Origin: Gnetum montanum | Taxonomy: Eukaryota > Streptophyta > Gnetopsida > Gnetales > Gnetaceae | DNA: 64,000 bases | Direction: 5' to 3' | Assembly: GCA_015680685.1 (NCBI GenBank) | Contig: MNCI01023689.1 | Coordinates: 349,587-413,586, forward strand | Shown here: positions 23,046-33,765 of the stretch, piece after piece | How the letters are laid out: every line of letters starts with the position of its first letter | Position numbering within the stretch: position 1 is the stretch's first letter | Made by a program: the position numbers and the translations under genes | Notes under the pieces: generated by a model | What the model was told of the DNA's origin: nothing | Databases searched by the model: none | The model's input: only the letters and a program-made list of their open reading frames with translations

Positions 23046-23142
23046 GGGCCTAGCCCCAAATAATCCAAACACCTTGTACATATGATGGGGCCCAGCCCCA
23101 AGCAACACAAGTACCTTATGCCTACGCTGGGGCCATGCCCCA
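23046..23142 (+). repeat. Three GC-rich hairpins at 41-42 bp spacing
   Basis: GGGCCTAGCCCC (23046-23057), GGGGCCCAGCCCC (23087-23099) and TGGGGCCATGCCCCA (23128-23142), regularly spaced in the leader of C before gag. Confidence 0.75.
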
Positions 23143-23224
23143 ACCTCCCTAACCTCAACCCAACATTTATGTAGGCACCACATGTGCCATGCCTGTTTCA
23201 CTAGTGCCTCAGGCACTTGCTCAT

Positions 23225-23340
23225 CATCCGTCCAGGATGACGTTAAACTATCCATGGCTCGGTATGGCCTTAAACTGCCAACATACATTCGGTATGATGT
23301 TAAACTACCAACAATCGTCTGCCATGACATGAAACTCACA
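23225..23340 (+). repeat. TAAACTRGC-type hairpin array before gag of C
   Basis: Four units: CATCC-GTCCA-GGATG (23225-23239), CCAT-GGCTCGGT-ATGG, CATAC-ATTCG-GTATG and GTC-TGCCAT-GAC. Each is followed within a few bases by TTAAACT or TGAAACT. Arm sequences differ but pairing is kept. Confidence 0.8.
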
Positions 23341-23397
23341 AAGCCCACAACCAGTGATCCAACCCTTCACCATACAAGCTACGTGAGTCCAGTTAAC

Positions 23398-26022
23398 ACA
23401 ACTGGCTGGTGAATCTATGAGTTGGGAAAAAGTGTCCAACTCATCCAGACTCTGATGGAGGAAATCAACAAGTTTAAGGTTGCCTCCTCAGAGACACCCA
23501 AGGTGGTGGACTTTTATCATGATGATCCAATTTGTCCTACGGTCCCACCCCTTACACTACCCATGGGCTATTCATTACCACATCTGATAAAAGACAATGG
23601 TCATAGTGACCCCAATGCACATATCATCACATTTCACATAGAAGCCATCAAATTGCACTCCTGGCCACATGCCATTCTACACCTCTTTCCCCTGTCGCTC
23701 ACTAGCAAAGCTCTAGTCTAGTACCATGCCCTACCTCGAGCTTCCATTGCATCCCTCGCAGACCTCATACACCAGTTTGTGACATGCTTCAGATACAACA
23801 TCAAACCTGAAGTGACAATCAACAAGCTCCTCCACGTTAGACAAGGATCCTTGGAGCCCATACTACCCTTCCTCCAGTGATGGAGTGCCATAGCCAATGA
23901 AATGCATGAGCTGATCGCAAAGACACATCTCTTGGCAATGTTCAAGGGTGTATTCAATGACTTCATCAAGTCCAAACTACTCTACCAGGCCTTAAAGTCT
24001 CTTACCCAAGCCTTTAACTAAGCAAGGGGCATCAAAGAGGCAACAAGAGCAAGCAATGACCCAGCTTATGTGGCCTATAGAAACCAACATGCTCGCAAGA
24101 AAAACAAAATAGTAGCAATGGTGGCCGCAAGCACAAAAGAAACCAACTAGGGCCCAATAGCTAAGCAACGCAAAGCCCCAACTGACAAAACTACCAACTT
24201 TGGCACCAACTTACCTACATCGACAGGTGCCACTCCAAGGCCCAACTTTCAGCGCAAGGACCGCTCAAAGTATACACCACTACCGATGCAACCCTCTAAA
24301 CTATCGGAGCAACTCTTGAAAGCCAAGAAAATCCAACACAAACACGTATCGGTGATTACCCACCAAAAACATGATAGGTACTGTGAACTACTAAGGAACC
24401 CCACATTAGCAGTACCAAATGAGCCCCTAGTCCCACAACATTTTAAATTGGACCAATACTGTCATTACCATCAATTGGCTGGTGACAGTACAGAAAACTG
24501 GTGTGCTTTGCAAGATGACTTGCAGAGAATGATAGAATAAGGCCAATTGGTGATCGACATGGCAAGTCAATCCAACACAAATGAGGCCTCCAATGTCATA
24601 AACTCAATTAGCATAGGTGGCAAGCCCAAACCTGTGCAACAACCTTTTGTGATCCATGTGCCTCCTAACAAGGTAAAGGTCCCTATAGCCTCCACAAGCA
24701 AGAGGCCTCCCTTTGTTTTTAAAGTGCCACCTTAGGCATCCACAACACCCTTTGTGGTCAAGGTTCCACAGAAATCATCTGCTAAGATGTTAAACTGGCA
24801 TGACACAACAACAAAAAATGCTAAGCAACCTTTCATCATCAAGGTGTCATGATGAGTTAGTCGCACAACAACCCCTACAACAACTCCTAAGCCACCCTTT
24901 ATCATAAGGGTGCGAAAATGTGATGGCCCCTCACCTACCCGAAGCCCAACAGTGGGAAACATCTCGATCCCTCCTCCCTTGAGGGTCGACCCCAATAGCA
25001 ACCCAGATAGACCCACCAAATGGCAATGCAAAAAGGAAAACAAGCATCTCGCAACCCCCATGGCCAAAGCAAAGGCCACAACCAGTAAGCAACAACCAAG
25101 CATTGGGGCCCCTACCCCTAAGCAAGCCAATTAAACCATGCCCAAGTTCCCTTTGCAAGAGATCTATTTCTCAAACCACATGGAGGGAATCAAGGCCAAC
25201 ACAATGACTAATGACAAGGACTTCGTAGCTGCACTTACCCAAGTGAAGAAAACGCTCAAGCAAAAGAACACAAGATTGAGCTTGTACGACCTAGTCATGA
25301 CTTCATCTGCTCACTACCAAGCATTGGCCAATATCTTGGCCTTCATTCCTATTACAAAGGACATCCTTGCAAATGAGGCATCCATCCGTGCAACAATGCT
25401 GCCCCCTACACCCGAAGAATTGGGTTCAACAAGCCTAGCCTTTTGTGATGATGCAATCAAAGTAAACCCCAAACAAGGGGAGGTCACTACAGCTCCACTT
25501 TCCATTAGCATTCATGTTGGAAAGTGTACCATCCGCAGAGTGCATGTCAATGATGGTGCAGCAACAAACGTAGTCTTGTACTCCATCATTGATAAGCTAG
25601 GCCTGGCAGATGAAATCAGGCCAACGAAAACCACATGTCTAAAATCCTTCAACGGATCACATGTCATAGTTAGGGGTACAATCAACCTAGCCTTTGTTGT
25701 AGGAGAGAAATTCCCCACTAGGGCAGATTTCACTATCATAGAAGAGATGCCATGTTTCAACATGATTCTAGGTAGGCCTTGGCTAGCCCAACTAAGGTCC
25801 ATCTCCTCTCCCATCCACCAAGAAATCCACCTTCCATACAAAGGTGGTCAAGTGATCATCCATGGTGATAACACTTCCTCTTCGACTATCCACGACATAG
25901 ACATAGCACAAGTTTTGGAAGAAGGGTTTCTTGGTGGTACACCTATGGTAACCAGTGCAATGCCTAAGGCTAACACATCCAAACGAGTGGTTGAAGCCAA
26001 TAGCCCCCCCAGAGGATCCTAA
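23398..26022 (+). pseudogene. Element C gag-pro (Ty3/gypsy)
   Basis: One reading frame spans about 2.6 kb with nine internal stops (for example TAG at 23719, 24148 and 24733, TAA at 24019, 24538 and 25132, TGA at 23878, 24850 and 24853) and no frameshift that I can see. In order: a capsid-like Retrotrans_gag domain (about 23590-24010, AILHLFPLSLTSKAL to LYQALKSLTQAF), a basic linker, a knuckle-like YCHYHQLAGDSTENWC (about 24457-24505), PFVIHVPP-type peptide repeats (24640-24910), and a retropepsin-like protease (about 25480-25870) with VNDGAATNVV as active-site loop and ILGRPWL. The knuckle lacks the usual histidine. The true start is not clear. An open stretch in another frame at 22857-23063 may hold a displaced N-terminus. 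No polymerase follows. Confidence 0.85.
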
Positions 26023-26275
26023 GCCTTGCATTCTCCCTAATCCATGCCTAGTTAGAAAGAAACTACATGACCAATAATTTTCCTTGGCCAAAACTATGGG
26101 TGCCTGCCTACCCTTTGCCTCCACTTGCCATGCATTTTTGACTTTTTTTTTACATTGCACTAGCCTATGCATTTACATTTTGGCCGCTCACTTAGATCAC
26201 GCATTTTTCTTTGTTTACACATTTGTCAACTTAGTTTACACATTGTTTAAAAAACATAAAACTATAAAAACACAT

Positions 26276-26850
26276 GGCCCAAAAAGGCCTTAAACTAGCT
26301 TACGGCCCGAAACAGCCTAAAACTACCACTTGTTGCATTACTTTTCTTTCATTCATACATTTTAACTCTATTTACGACAGGTGTTGCTTGATGTTGTTTT
26401 CTTTCTAGTTGATTTTTGTAGGATCTTGCAGACACACATCATGATCACGCATGTAGCATCACACCTTACACAAGCATGGTAAGCATAATTTTGCTATGAC
26501 TATAAACTGGCATAGCTCATCCTTGAGTCATGACGTTAAACTAGCACAATAGCTTATCCTTAGGGCTATGACTTGAAACTGGCATCATAGAGTGTCCTGG
26601 TGTCATGACAGCAAACTAACACCACAGAGCTCTATCCAGTATGAAACTAAATTGCCACATTTATTTGCCATGACGTAAAACTAGCATGGAGAGTCCACTA
26701 AGACTATAAACTGGTTTGCCTCTTCATAGTCTACTATGACTATAAACTAGCACTGCACCATCCTCCACGACACTAAACTGGCATTGTCCAAAGGGTTATG
26801 ACATGAAACTAACCCGCAACAGTCCTCTAAGACTATAAATTGGTGACATC
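26276..26850 (+). repeat. TAAACTRGC hairpin array after protease of C
   Basis: About thirteen units at roughly 35-bp intervals, starting about 250 bp after the protease stop. The clearest: GGCC-CAAAAA-GGCC (26276-26289), AGTC-CACTAA-GACT (26692-26705), CATAG-TCTA-CTATG (26725-26738), TGTC-CAAAGGGTTA-TGACA (26785-26803) and AGTC-CTCTAA-GACT (26821-26834). Each is followed by a core of the form TAAACTRGC, sometimes as TGAAACT. Confidence 0.85.
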
Positions 26851-27996
26851 ATCGATGACTAGCCAATCCTTGAAAATATATGTTGCTACAATTGGCTATA
26901 CGTGCTCCACAAAGATCTGTTGCATAATTTGTCTCATGGACCCAGATGAAGTTGACGCTGTTCATGACCCTATCTGCTTTGAAATTACACATGGTGGCTC
27001 CATCTCCTTGGTTGTTTTCAAGTTTAAAGTACTTAGTTAACCGAATAATTTGTGGCTTTCTTGTCTTCTTGGAGTTGTGTTTGCAGGATGACACACCTGA
27101 GGTGTTCACACACAGATGTAATTCATCATGATGATAAGGTATCACATTCCTCCTAATGCACACAACTGGGTTAATCAATCCGTTCATAAGTACATTCCTG
27201 ACTCTTGATACATTTCCTATTCCCCATCATGTTCCCCTTATCCTATTCAATTATACCCTCTTGATACATTTTACTTATCCCAAAGCTCTTGATACACTGT
27301 TGCACACTGTGATTCTCTAAGCAGTTGCAAAGCAAAACACAGTACATAGTACATGATACAAATGAAAACGCATGAGCACGAGTATAGCATTGAAAGCAAG
27401 TTCTTCCAAAAAACACAATAGAAAAACAAACAAAAAAGAAAAAAAAAGAATACAAAAAGATCAAAGAGAAAAATGCATGGAAAAGGTCTTCATGACCCTG
27501 TGGACATCATAGACCAAAGACCATTGGCTCTTCTCATACAAGCTTCGGGCGAGAAGGCAATTGTCTTAGAAAGATAGTTACACTCGTGTCTCAAATGATG
27601 ATGTTGCACATCATCACGTGGCTTTGGCTATTACAATAGGCTCCTGTAAACACTCTACAAGAGTCCCATTTTTTCCAAAGAATGCACTTCCTATGTTTTG
27701 GTTCTGAGTCTACTNNNNNNNNNNNNNNNNNNNNNNNNNNNATATGGCTTGTTCATGTGAGAGAATTCCTCTCCCACAAGTCTAGCAGCAATTATAACCC
27801 TTGATCAACTCTTGATTTCCCTAGTTACAACCAATACCCTTGCATCTTGAAACTACACTTCCCCAATCCCATGTACTTTTGAACATAGTGCGATGACATC
27901 TAGCTAGGGGCTGACGGATAATGCTTAGTGCTTGGTTGGTCTTGGTGTTTTGTACTTATTTGTCGATGCCTCATGGGTGGATTCCTCTAGATGTCA
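26851..27996. other. Element C 3' non-coding region with small gap
   Basis: No coding signature on either strand. An A/G-rich tract lies at about 27415-27450. The interval contains 27 N at 27715-27741. Confidence 0.6.
27715..27741. other. Assembly gap (27 N)
   Basis: Undetermined bases within the 3' non-coding region of element C. Confidence 1.
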
Positions 27997-28011
27997 ACAA
28001 AGAGGAGCCAA
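27997..28011 (+). other. Element C polypurine tract
   Basis: ACAAAGAGGAGCCAA directly precedes the 3' LTR start TGAAACACC. Confidence 0.75.
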
Positions 28012-29753
28012 TGAAACACCACTAATTTCAGCTTAATACTTTGAAACGAGAACAACTCAGACCTCTTTTGAGCTTTCGAGAGGCAAACATTTAACTAAGG
28101 CATGTAATTCATGCTCAACTTGTCAAGCTAGCTTGCCCTCAGTGTGAGCAACTCCAACGACTCCAAAATCAAGTCAAAGATGGTCCAATCTGAGGGTGCA
28201 AGCCATCCTCAAGGGTCACTATTGTCCACTTCAAGTTTCAACATTCAAGAGTTTAAATTTTGGGAAATATTGTACACATTTTCTCACTCACGCTGATGGT
28301 GATGCTGAGGTCACACTGGCAGCATGAGTGCAGCATGACCAACTCTGGGAGCCTCAAAATCGTCTAACTTTGAAGGTGTAAGTCATCCTTAGGGTTCATT
28401 GTTGACAACTTCAAGTCCCAGCCTCCAAAATTCTAGATTTCAGGTCCAAAATTACAAGTTTTTGTAGCTCACGCTGAGGTCACGTTGAGCTCACACTGGC
28501 AGCATGAGTCCAACGTGAGCTACCAAAAGTGGTTTAAAACAAGGCACATCCAAGCTCAATTTTCAACTTGTAGATTACCCTCAAGGTCAACCACAATCAG
28601 ACAATTTCTGTACTCAAGAAACAAGCTTCAAAGGTTAAAAGTTGGTGTGAAATACATCATTTTGGCTCACTCATGCTGAGGTCATGCTGGCAACGTGAGT
28701 ACAGCGTGAGTACTGATCACGCCTGGTCAAAAGCACGTCAAACACATGCTGAGGACACACCAAGATAAAATAAACTCACGTTGTAAGCTCTGGTGAAACA
28801 GAGATGCCTCAAATAGCTACAAAACCACTCAAATCAACATCCTGCAGTAGTCAATTTAGGGATCAAGAAGTTTCGAGCGAGCCGGAGTCAATCTCTCTTG
28901 TTGTACATTATCATTTTCATTGTAAATTTTCATGGTAAATTTTTATCATCTGTGAGCTTGTCAAGCTCTTATTCTCCAAATTGTATTTGCTTCCATGCAT
29001 GTAAGGTAGCTTGCGTTGTAACATATAGTGCATCTGGTCAAGAACATAGCCCTCCTATGCACATCCAATCGACATGTAGCTATCCATCTAACACTTATCA
29101 CATGATTCATTTTCCTCTTATTTGTCAGCCATTGATCCATCCATGAATTTTGTGCTTGAGCCTAGACAAACCCTATAAATACCCCATCCATTCACATAAA
29201 CGGGGTTGACAATTTTTAAGGTTGACGGCTTAGGAAACACTAACTAGCAACTTTTGGACGCTCGGGCGCACTTGACTCCTAGCATCTAAGCACCTACAAG
29301 CATATCACCGACCTACAAGCATATCACCCTAGGGCTTAGTGCTTGACTTGCCATCCATATGTGCAGGTACACTTTGACCAATGCACATTCATTCTAAGTA
29401 ATACAATATAATTCATTTTTTCCTTCCATTATATTGTTTACTTTGTTTTAAATTTAGTTTACGCTTTTTTACAATACATTTCTGTATACACTCTGTTCAC
29501 ATTTCGTGTGCCACTGTTCACATTTCGTGTGCCACTGTTCACATTTCCAGTTATGATAACCCCAGTGCAAGCTATAGCTTATGTTCAGGGAAGTCCTTGG
29601 TTGATTTGCGTGTAGACCATCCAAGGCACTCTGCCTTCGTTTTCTTTTCCAGCTTGCCCTCATGTGAGGGTAGGGTCAGCTGTGTCTTTCCAACAATCTT
29701 TTGGTGTTTTGTTTCTCCCTTCTAGCCTTACGTTGACAATTTCGGTCAGTACA
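28012..29753 (+). repeat. Element C 3' LTR
   Basis: Begins TGAAACACCACTAATTTC and ends GGTCAGTACA, 1742 bp, homologous to 20672-22367. TATA box CTATAAATACCCC at 29173-29185. An 18-bp phrase around CACATTTCGTGTGCCACTGTT is tandemly duplicated near 29497-29540 here but not in the 5' LTR. Confidence 0.9.
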
Positions 29754-29758
29754 CTATG
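29754..29758. repeat. Target-site duplication CTATG, right copy (element C)
   Basis: Identical to 20667-20671. Confidence 0.9.
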
Positions 29759-31655
29759 CCCAACACACTTGCACCCAATATGAAGTTAGATCATCAGGTG
29801 GTGTGGTTTTAGCCAGGGGCATCCAAATTCCTAGCTTACCTACTACAACACTTTAGTGTGATCATGTGGTCACACTTGGCAGTGGAGGCTGCAAGCATTA
29901 TCACCGAGACATTATTGGTTAGGGCCAATTGGGACATATTGAGATTCATTTCCAATGAGCCCATGACTAGTGGTGATTGAGTAGGTGGCCTGAGACTAGG
30001 TCCTAGGATCATTTTTCCCTTAGCCAAGATCTGGAGCATGCCATAGTTCTCTTGTTATAATAAGAGCAACAGCCTTTTCATTGCCATGCACATGCATACA
30101 GTCTTCTAGAATCCACCTAGGACTATATATTATGATGGAGGATAAGTGCTCTCTGGATTTTGTTATGTCTCATTACTATTGGCCATGCTAGATTTGCTAA
30201 TTGTTGACTACGGATGTCTAATGCTAGGTTTAAAGTTGATGATGAGGGACTCCATGATGAGATAGGGGCTCTTGCTCTGACCCATACCATGATAGAGGTA
30301 TTTTCCTCTAGTTTGAGCTTTTGGAAGGTCATTATTAAATAGGTGGGAAAGGACTTAGAGAACTACCCCACCTAGTACCCAAAGGCATTCAAGTGGTGCC
30401 AAACCTACAATTGGCTTAACAAGGGATGGGATAGGGTAAGCCTATCTTGGGAGAGCTTGTTGCGCCATTGCCTCTATCATGCACATCGTTTGTTCCATGT
30501 GGGTGTTGATTATGTTGGCTTGACTTTTATCACTTGTTCTCATGCACTCATTGATGACATGATGCTAACGTTGCGTTTGCCTATGTTACAACTACCGTTT
30601 CTTTAGGAGAGGTGACAATGGTCGCCACTGGCCATAATGAGGCCACCTTCATTATGAAGTATGGTGATGTAGAGGGGTCATAGAAGTGGCTATGCCATCA
30701 GGACTTAGAGGCTTTAAATAGTTAGCTTACACATGTTGGGTTGATGGATCTTTTCTTAGCCCTCAGCCTAAGCACTCCAGTGGTTGAGATGGTGACTATC
30801 ATTGACTCCTTTAGCCACGATGCCTATTGCTTTGTTACTTATGTGCACAAAGTGAGGGTAGTTTTGGACCTTAGCAATGCTTTCTTCATTGACTTGTTTG
30901 GCCTTCCCTCTGAGGGCCCATCAATCATTAACAAGCCTAGCCATGAGGTAGACTAGAGGGAAGAGATCGAAGAGTGGCTAGGAGCCACGTGATCTCCTAA
31001 AGGCATCACGGTTAGAGACATGCATGTGCCTGAGGTTTAGAGGCTTTACCCTCTTTTTCATGCCCATGCCTTTCCTAGGTTATTCTTCAAAGGAAAGGCT
31101 CTTGGGGTGGAGTAGGCATGGATGGTATGGGAGGTCATGGAGGAGGGCACTAGGTTTAATTGGGCCTCCTCTATCACTATCAGACTATAGGCAAAGATTA
31201 CTAGACTTTGCCACAACATCCATGTGAGGTCTCATTTTCACTTCACATTCATTACAATCTATCTTTGAAGGCTTGTAGAGTTCTTGATGATCAGGGATAG
31301 TGGGCGTTGAGAGGTGCAAGATCATGAGCAACTATCCAACCTTGGGTTAAGCACTTCTTTGCCACCACTTGTGTGTAGGACACTCTGGAGGGGATTGATA
31401 AGTCATAGTAAATCACAATGAAGGCACATCTAGGGAGGTGATAGTCACATTATTCTTGTGATAGCATGGGAGAGTGTTTGCCAACTGTTGTTGGGGATTC
31501 AAACAGGGTTGAGCAATACATTGTGGAGATGGTGGGGTTCTCTAAGGAAAAAATCAAGAGGATGCACCCAATAGAGGAGACTCCCCCTATGGTTGGACAA
31601 GCATGCATCAAGAAAGTTTGCCTCAAGATAACCACACTTCATTTAGCAGTTTCAG

Positions 31656-31737
31656 GTTAGTGTACATCATAGATGCATTTGGCTTATGTTTTTTCTTTGT
31701 TATATATTATGTTAATAGTACTACGCTATGTTTGTAG
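31656..31737 (+). other. Candidate intron 1 of gene relic D
   Basis: CAG|GTTAGTGTAC at the donor and a T-rich stretch ending TTTGTAG at the acceptor, 82 bp. Confidence 0.5.
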
Positions 31738-33106
31738 GTTAGGTAAAAGAGCTGCTAAGGAAGTAGTGGTGGTGATAGTAGAGGCAATGGACATGACCCT
31801 TCCTTAGGTTGAAGAGGAGGTAGCATGCAGGAAGGAGCCATTAGAGGTCCTAGAAATCTCCCAAAAATTTGATGCAGAGGGGTTGTTCCACCCTAAGGGT
31901 GACTTCACCAACCTCTTCAATGGTGTGTAGCTAGGAGATCCACTTACATTAACATCTGAGGGCCTGCTTAGTGAGCACTTTATGTTATCATCTACACTTG
32001 TCTTTTTCTCTTAAGCCTTTAACTGCTTAGTTATCACTAAGTGTTATGTTGTGTTATATTGCAATTTTAAATCTTCTTGCCAACGATCCATTGCCAGTGT
32101 TGACCCACCACATGAATCCATGGGTAGAGACACTAGATAACTTTGCCTTCATGGAAGACATCATGGAGGACATGGTGGATCACATATAGTAGGTGGATCC
32201 CAAACTCAGTATGTATGTTGTTTTTCTTAAACTATTTTACCAATTCCATGCTTAGTCTGTTGCTAATATTGGTTTGTTTGAATAGACTCTAAGCTTCATT
32301 GGGATCCAAACTAGGTAGCTCATGTGGATGCCATCCTTAAGTATCCCCCTGAGGTGGAGTAGGTGCCTTGTCATGTGTACAAGGTGGTGAGCAAGTATGC
32401 ACTTTCCAATGTGAAGGCATTATGGATTTTTAGGTGCTCAAATGAGCACTTACAGAAACACATGCATGAGCTCCAGGAGATAGTGGCGAGCCTAATCGCA
32501 AAGAATGAGGACCTCTAGTTTCATTATAATTTCTTGTTAGCTTAGGCATAGGGGGATAATACTTCGTAGACATCAGAGATAGATTATGCTAGATACTAGT
32601 CGACGATCCAAGGCAAGAATGAGGCTACCTAGGAGATCATCGAGTAGAGGTTACAGATAGATATGCTCTCTCAGAATAATTAGGAGTGGAAAAGCTTTAG
32701 CACCAAGGTGTGCAAGTGGGGCCATACACAGAAGGACCACAAGCACCACTACAAGTGTCAGTGAGATGACTATTTACAGTAGCTCAAGGATGAGTTCATG
32801 ATGACCCATCACCTTGAGATGTTCATTGAGGCGATTGGTAGAAGTTGGGCCTTCAAGCTGTTTGCTCAACATACAGTGGTTAGTGGCTTGCCAGAGCAAG
32901 AGATTACCTTATCCTTAGGAGAGACTTCTACAGCCACAGTTTCTATGTAGCCTCCTACATGGACTACCATGGACAAGGACAAGACCCTTGCAAATGTTGA
33001 CTTCGGCCAAGAGGATTGGATGTGGTTATTAGAGGTCAAGATCCTCCGACGCTTAGAGGAGGACCTTGATAGATTACTCCCAGAGTCTGATGTAGGATCC
33101 TCTTAG

Positions 33107-33238
33107 GTTAGTTTTGCCTTTATTTTCTATGCTTTTTATGTGTTATTTTTGCACTTTAATTTTGTATTTTAGTTTTACACTTGCTAATTGATTTGTTATT
33201 TTGTATTGCTTTTGAGTTGGTACCAAGTGATGTTGTAG
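33107..33238 (+). other. Candidate intron 4 of gene relic D
   Basis: TTAG|GTTAGTTTTGCC at the donor, a T-rich body, and GATGTTGTAG at the acceptor, 132 bp. The same GTTAGT donor word as in candidate intron 1. Confidence 0.5.
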
Positions 33239-33395
33239 GCTCTAGCGGAGTAATAGAGGAGGAGGAAGAGGAGTCTTGACCCTCGCTAGACACCATTAGC
33301 TAAGTAGACCTGATGTAGCCTTGTTGTTGGGAAATTTTGCACTTTGGCCATATTTGTCGCATGGTCATGCTATGTACTCCTATTGATGGAAATAT

Positions 33396-33401
33396 AATAA
33401 A
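33396..33401 (+). terminator. Poly(A) signal candidate of gene relic D
   Basis: AATAAA in an A/T-rich context about 120 bp after the last exon-like stretch. Confidence 0.4.
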
Positions 33402-33499
33402 ACTTATACTTTTTGTGATGAGGATTGTGTGTGAAACTTCATTTGTATTTTGCTAACTATTTAATGCAGATAATGCAACTAGTTGATGCAATTAGGCCC

Positions 33500-33765
33500 C
33501 TTGTGGATCCCATGCTAGTTTAAGGCCATGGTAGAAGGGATGTTGCTAGTTTAAGGCCATTTTGGGTTGCAAATAAAAGGGAAAGTGTTGCTAGTTTTAG
33601 GCTATGGTGGGCTGCAAAGTGCCAGTTTAAGGTCATGGCAGGTCATGTGCTAGTTTAAGGCCTTTTTGGGCCATTGTGATGTAAGAAAGGTTGCTAGTTT
33701 AAGGCCATGTCAAGCCATGAAGTGGGAGAAAAATGTTACTAGTTTTAGGCTGTAGAAGGCTATGG
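33500..33765 (-). repeat. TAAACTRGC hairpin array after F protease
   Basis: About seven units. On the plus strand GCTAGTTTAAGGCC followed by the second arm. The unit GGCC-TTTTTG-GGCC at 33659-33672 is the exact reverse complement of the hairpin at 26276-26289 in element C. Confidence 0.8.

Larger units (their letters stand above)
20672..29753 (+). mobile_element. Ty3/gypsy element C (gag-pro only)
   Basis: A structurally complete 9.08-kb plus-strand element: 5' LTR 20672-22367, primer-binding site 22374-22394, leader with hairpin arrays, gag-pro frame about 23398-26022, hairpin array 26276-26850, spacer with a 27-N gap, polypurine tract 27997-28011, 3' LTR 28012-29753. Both sides carry CTATG. 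No RT, RNase H or INT motif is present between protease and 3' LTR. C is therefore a gag-pro element that would need polymerase in trans. It shares LTR ends, TATA sequence, primer-binding site and array units with F, G and I. By eye, the first 110 bp of its LTRs differ at about 7 positions, so it is not recent. Confidence 0.9.
29759..33420 (+). pseudogene. Multi-exon plus-strand gene relic D, antisense inside element F
   Basis: A plus-strand coding relic opposite to F. Exon-like stretches carry a domain with VVLDLSNAFFIDLFGLPSEG (about 30855-30915), then VRDMHVPEV.RLYPLFHAHAFPRLF and MVWEVMEEGTRFNWASSIT (about 31015-31170). Later come a Gln/Glu-rich probable coiled coil (about 32460-32700) and VDFGQEDWMWLLEVKILRRLEED (about 33000-33060). 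Candidate introns: 31656-31737, 31971-32097, 32209-32285 and 33107-33238, each GT...AG and short, with GTTAGT or GTATGT donors and pyrimidine-leaning TGTAG-type acceptors. AATAAA lies at 33396-33401. Most in-frame stops are TAG at sites expecting Trp or Gln. The general pattern (LS..FI..LFGLP, later W.M...VM..G..NWA) resembles ORF2 of element A. I do not know its function. Confidence 0.5.

Noticed and set aside
22825-23348. Overlapping minus-strand ORFs in the C leader
   Set aside because: Open by chance in a hairpin-rich, GC-richer leader; no family signature, and opposite to the element.
26276-26850. CRISPR-like array (regular repeats with variable spacers)
   Set aside because: The constant part is only about 9 bp, spacing is irregular, the variable parts are self-complementary hairpins, and the context is a plant retrotransposon with no cas genes.
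30123-30332. Minus-strand ORF in region D
   Set aside because: Shadow of the plus-strand exon-like sequence; no domain pattern.
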